NCBI GenBank assembly: GCA_030038955.1
Contig: JASHQV010000148.1
Location: forward strand, 1 to 7,842
DNA from: Solirubrobacteraceae bacterium
GTDB taxonomy: Bacteria > Actinomycetota > Thermoleophilia > Solirubrobacterales > Solirubrobacteraceae
Direction of reading: 5' to 3'
Length of the DNA stretch: 7,842 bases
Below are positions 6,256 through 7,842 of the stretch, piece by piece; position 1 is the first letter of the stretch, and the number at the start of each line of letters is the position of its first letter. Both the position numbers and the translations under genes were made by a program. The notes under the pieces are model-generated. The model worked only from the letters and a program-made list of their open reading frames with translations, did not search any database and was not told the DNA's origin.

Positions 6256-7358
6256 TCCGGGTCGACCTGGTCGACCCGGCGGCCTACACGCCACCGTACG
6301 ACCATGCGCTGGCGGCGGCGCTGTCGCGGGCGGGGGCGTCGGTGCGGCTGGTGACGAGCCGCTTCGCGTACGGCGCGGTGCCGGCGCCCGACGGCTACGA
6401 GCTGAGGAACGAGTTCTACCGCCACGCCCGCGGCGCGCCGGGCTCGCGTGTGCGCCGGTCACTGAAGCTGGCCGAGCACGGGCCTGACATGCTCCGCTAC
6501 CGGAGGGCCGCGCGCAGCGCGGACGTCGTCCACTTCGAGTGGGTGACCGTGCCCGTGCTCGATGTCAGGCTGCTCCCCGACCGCCCGCTCGTGCTGACCG
6601 CCCACGATCTGCTGCCGCGCGAGCCCAGGCCCGGGCAGGTGTGGGCGCAGCGGCGGCTGCTGGCGTCGGCGTCGGCGGTCGTCGTGCACTCGGAGTACGG
6701 ACGGCGCACGCTGGTCGACGGCCTCGGGCTCGACCCAAGCTCCGTGCACGTGATCCACCACGGCGCGTTCACGCATCTCGCGCGGCTGCCAGTCGGGCCG
6801 CTGCCGCCGGAGCTGGGCGATCCCGACGACCCGGTGGTCCTGTACTTCGGGCTGATCCGGCCGTACAAGGGCGTCGAGCTGCTGCTCGAGGCGTGGCGTC
6901 GGATCGCCGGCGCCGAGCTGTGGGTCGTCGGCAGGCCAAGGATCGACATCACCGCGCTGCGCGCCGGCTCGCCCGACACGGTGCGGTGGCTGCCACGGTT
7001 CGTGCCCGACGCCGAGCTGCCGGCGCTGTTCGCGCGCGCCGACGTGGTCGTGCTGCCGTACACGCGCACCGAGCGGTTCGACCAGTCGGGAGTGCTGGCG
7101 ACTGCACTGGCGTTCGGCAAGGCGATCGTGCTGACCGACATCGGCGGCTTCGGCGAGGTCGCGGCCACGGGTGCAGCCAGGCTCGTCCGGCCCGGCGACG
7201 CCGCCGCCCTGGCAGCGGAGCTGCAGGCGCTGGTCGACGACCCGGATGCGCGCCGCCGCCTCCAGGACGCGGCCCGGGACGCGGCCCAGGGCCAGTACTC
7301 GTGGGAGGCGGCGGCGCGCCTGACGCTCGGGCTGTACGAGAAAATCCTCGCCGCATGA
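6252..7358 (+). CDS. Glycosyltransferase family 4-like (GT-B fold)
   Basis: Retaining GT-B glycosyltransferase of 368 aa, a common length for the family, acting in the cytoplasm on a nucleotide-sugar donor. The N-terminal half holds DHALAAALSRAGASVRLVTSRF (17-38), DVVHFEW (91-97), PLVLTAHDLLPRE (112-124) and ASAVVVHSEYGRRTL (140-154). The C-terminal donor domain begins VVLYFGLIRPYKGVELLLEAW (195-215), with the expected Arg-x-x-Lys pair R203/K206, then AELPALFARADVVVLPY (254-270), the acidic/SG loop TERFDQSGVLATALAFGKAIVLTD (273-296) in place of the usual EGFG-type motif, and a helical tail QYSWEAAARLTLGLYEKI (348-365). The start overlaps the previous stop (ATGA, 6252-6255), and a strong hairpin begins two bases after the start codon, which may make translation depend on the upstream gene. 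The stop overlaps the next ATG (7355-7358). Sugar specificity is unknown. Confidence 0.88.
   Translation: MIRVDLVDPAAYTPPYDHALAAALSRAGASVRLVTSRFAYGAVPAPDGYELRNEFYRHARGAPGSRVRRSLKLAEHGPDMLRYRRAARSADVVHFEWVTVPVLDVRLLPDRPLVLTAHDLLPREPRPGQVWAQRRLLASASAVVVHSEYGRRTLVDGLGLDPSSVHVIHHGAFTHLARLPVGPLPPELGDPDDPVVLYFGLIRPYKGVELLLEAWRRIAGAELWVVGRPRIDITALRAGSPDTVRWLPRFVPDAELPALFARADVVVLPYTRTERFDQSGVLATALAFGKAIVLTDIGGFGEVAATGAARLVRPGDAAALAAELQALVDDPDARRRLQDAARDAAQGQYSWEAAARLTLGLYEKILAA
6257..6279 (+). repeat. Perfect 11-base inverted repeat at the GT-B start codon
   Basis: Arms CCGGGTCGACC (6257-6267) and GGTCGACCCGG (6269-6279) surround a single T. As RNA it would pair over ten base pairs with a CUG loop. 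It starts two bases after the ATG at 6252-6254, inside the initiating ribosome's footprint. It also contains the 8-base palindrome GGTCGACC twice, as in a tandem operator. It encodes IRVDLVDPA. Confidence 0.8.
7265..7287 (+). repeat. 12-base tandem duplication in the GT-B gene
   Basis: GGACGCGGCCC occurs at 7265-7275 and again at 7277-7287, a period of 12 bases or four codons. It gives DAAR followed by DAAQ in the C-terminal helix. The length is in frame, so the protein is intact. Confidence 0.6.
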
Positions 7359-7842
7359 CCGCCGTCGCAATCGTCTTCTGGGTGTGCGTCGCCCTGATCG
7401 TGTACGCCCAGGCCGGCTACGGGCTGCTGCTGCTGGCGCTGGTGCGGCTGCGCCGCGCCCGGCCGGGTGCCGGTGAGCCCCGGCCGGGCGCGGCCGAGAT
7501 CCCGACGGTCTCGGTGATCGTCGCGGCCTACGCCGAGGAGGCCGTGATCGCGCGCCGCGTCGCCAACCTGCGAGCGCAGGACGTGCCGCGCGAGCGCGTG
7601 CAGATCATCGTCGCCTGCGACGGTTCGCCCGACGCCACCGCCGAGCGCGCGCGGGAGGCGGGCGCCGACCTCGTGCTGGAGCTTCCGCGCGGCGGCAAGG
7701 TCCGCGCCCAGAACGCCGCCGTCCGCCGCTCGGACGGCGAGCTCGTGGCGTTCTCCGACGCCAACGCGGTGTGGGCGCCGGACGCGCTGCGGCGGCTGCT
7801 GGAGCCGTTCGCCGACCCCCGCGTCGGCTACGCCTGCGGCGA
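7355..7842 (+). CDS. Membrane-anchored glycosyltransferase family 2, 5' part only
   Basis: The frame runs off the right edge after 162 codons. It opens with one strong membrane helix (residues 4-31, VAIVFWVCVALIVYAQAGYG and on), then a polar Arg/Pro/Gly linker (32-49), then a GT-A domain: VSVIVAAYAEEAVIARRVANL (52-72), QIIVACDGSPDAT (83-95) with D89, RGGKVRAQNAAVRRSDGELVAFSDANA (112-138) with D135, and PDALRRLLEPFADPRVGYACG (142-162). This arrangement is that of processive or membrane-bound family-2 enzymes of the cellulose/poly-N-acetylglucosamine/hyaluronan synthase type, which carry more helices after the catalytic domain. The usual DxD is DAN here, a variant seen in that group. The ATG at 7355 overlaps the GT-B stop by four bases. 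A 16-base perfect inverted repeat covers the linker codons. It could be the chain-extending enzyme of the locus, but the acceptor-site motifs (ED, QxxRW) lie outside the window. Confidence 0.85.
   Translation, partial: MTAVAIVFWVCVALIVYAQAGYGLLLLALVRLRRARPGAGEPRPGAAEIPTVSVIVAAYAEEAVIARRVANLRAQDVPRERVQIIVACDGSPDATAERAREAGADLVLELPRGGKVRAQNAAVRRSDGELVAFSDANAVWAPDALRRLLEPFADPRVGYACG
7452..7494. repeat. Perfect 16-base inverted repeat, 11-base loop
   Basis: Arms GCCGCGCCCGGCCGGG (7452-7467) and CCCGGCCGGGCGCGGC (7479-7494) are pure G/C and pair without mismatch around an 11-base loop. It lies about 100 bases into the membrane glycosyltransferase gene, exactly over the linker between the membrane helix and the catalytic domain (residues 33-47). 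It is the longest inverted repeat I found in the window. Confidence 0.85.
7717..7739. repeat. Perfect 9-base inverted repeat, 5-base loop
   Basis: Arms CGCCGTCCG (7717-7725) and CGGACGGCG (7731-7739) flank CCGCT, inside the catalytic domain of the membrane glycosyltransferase (residues NAAVRRSDGE). It may be chance in such GC-rich DNA. Confidence 0.5.

Noticed and set aside
5383..6462. 359-aa open frame on the minus strand opposite the family-2 glycosyltransferase
   Set aside because: Arg/Gln/Gly-rich low-complexity product; the + strand has DAD and GED motifs in order.
6459..7370. 303-aa open frame on the minus strand opposite the GT-B gene
   Set aside because: No domain visible; shadow of a GC-biased coding frame.

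Overview
The window looks like chromosomal DNA of a very GC-rich actinobacterium. GTG starts, almost exclusively G/C third codon positions, and start/stop overlaps are frequent. The gene set (LytR C-terminal domain protein, phosphosulfolactate synthase homologue, FlgD-like Ig repeats joined to a dimethylformamidase-type C-terminal domain, then flippase and glycosyltransferases) suggests Thermoleophilia/Solirubrobacterales. That placement is inference from protein flavour, not from a marker gene. All eight genes are on the + strand and no gene-free stretch exceeds about 120 bases. I see no tRNA, rRNA, CRISPR array, insertion sequence or phage gene.

Layout. (1) Bases 1-452 hold the 3' end of a membrane-anchored LytR_C-domain protein, followed at once by a small hairpin. 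(2) Bases 570-1358 encode a ComA/phosphosulfolactate synthase homologue, apparently with its own weak promoter. (3) From 1424 to the right edge runs one tightly packed operon: a histidine-phosphatase-superfamily enzyme; a 614-aa exported or membrane-anchored Ig-repeat protein; a 14-helix polysaccharide flippase (Wzx/MATE-type); a soluble family-2 glycosyltransferase; a GT-B (family 4-like) glycosyltransferase; and the start of a membrane-anchored family-2 glycosyltransferase. Four of the five junctions in this run are 4-base GTGA/ATGA overlaps, and the fifth has a 10-base gap.

How the genes fit together (inference). The right-hand six genes read as part of a surface-glycan or exopolysaccharide locus. 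Glycosyltransferases assemble a lipid-linked glycan in the cytoplasm, the flippase moves it outward, and the 614-aa protein acts outside the membrane, perhaps binding or modifying the glycan. The phosphatase may act on a sugar phosphate or other phosphorylated precursor. No polymerase, ligase or initiating phosphoglycosyltransferase is visible in the window; they may lie to the right.

The strongest unexplained signal is a set of long perfect inverted repeats inside coding sequence. All lie right of base 2800, and one sits two bases past the start codon of the GT-B gene. The most novel gene is the 614-aa exported protein translationally coupled to a phosphatase.
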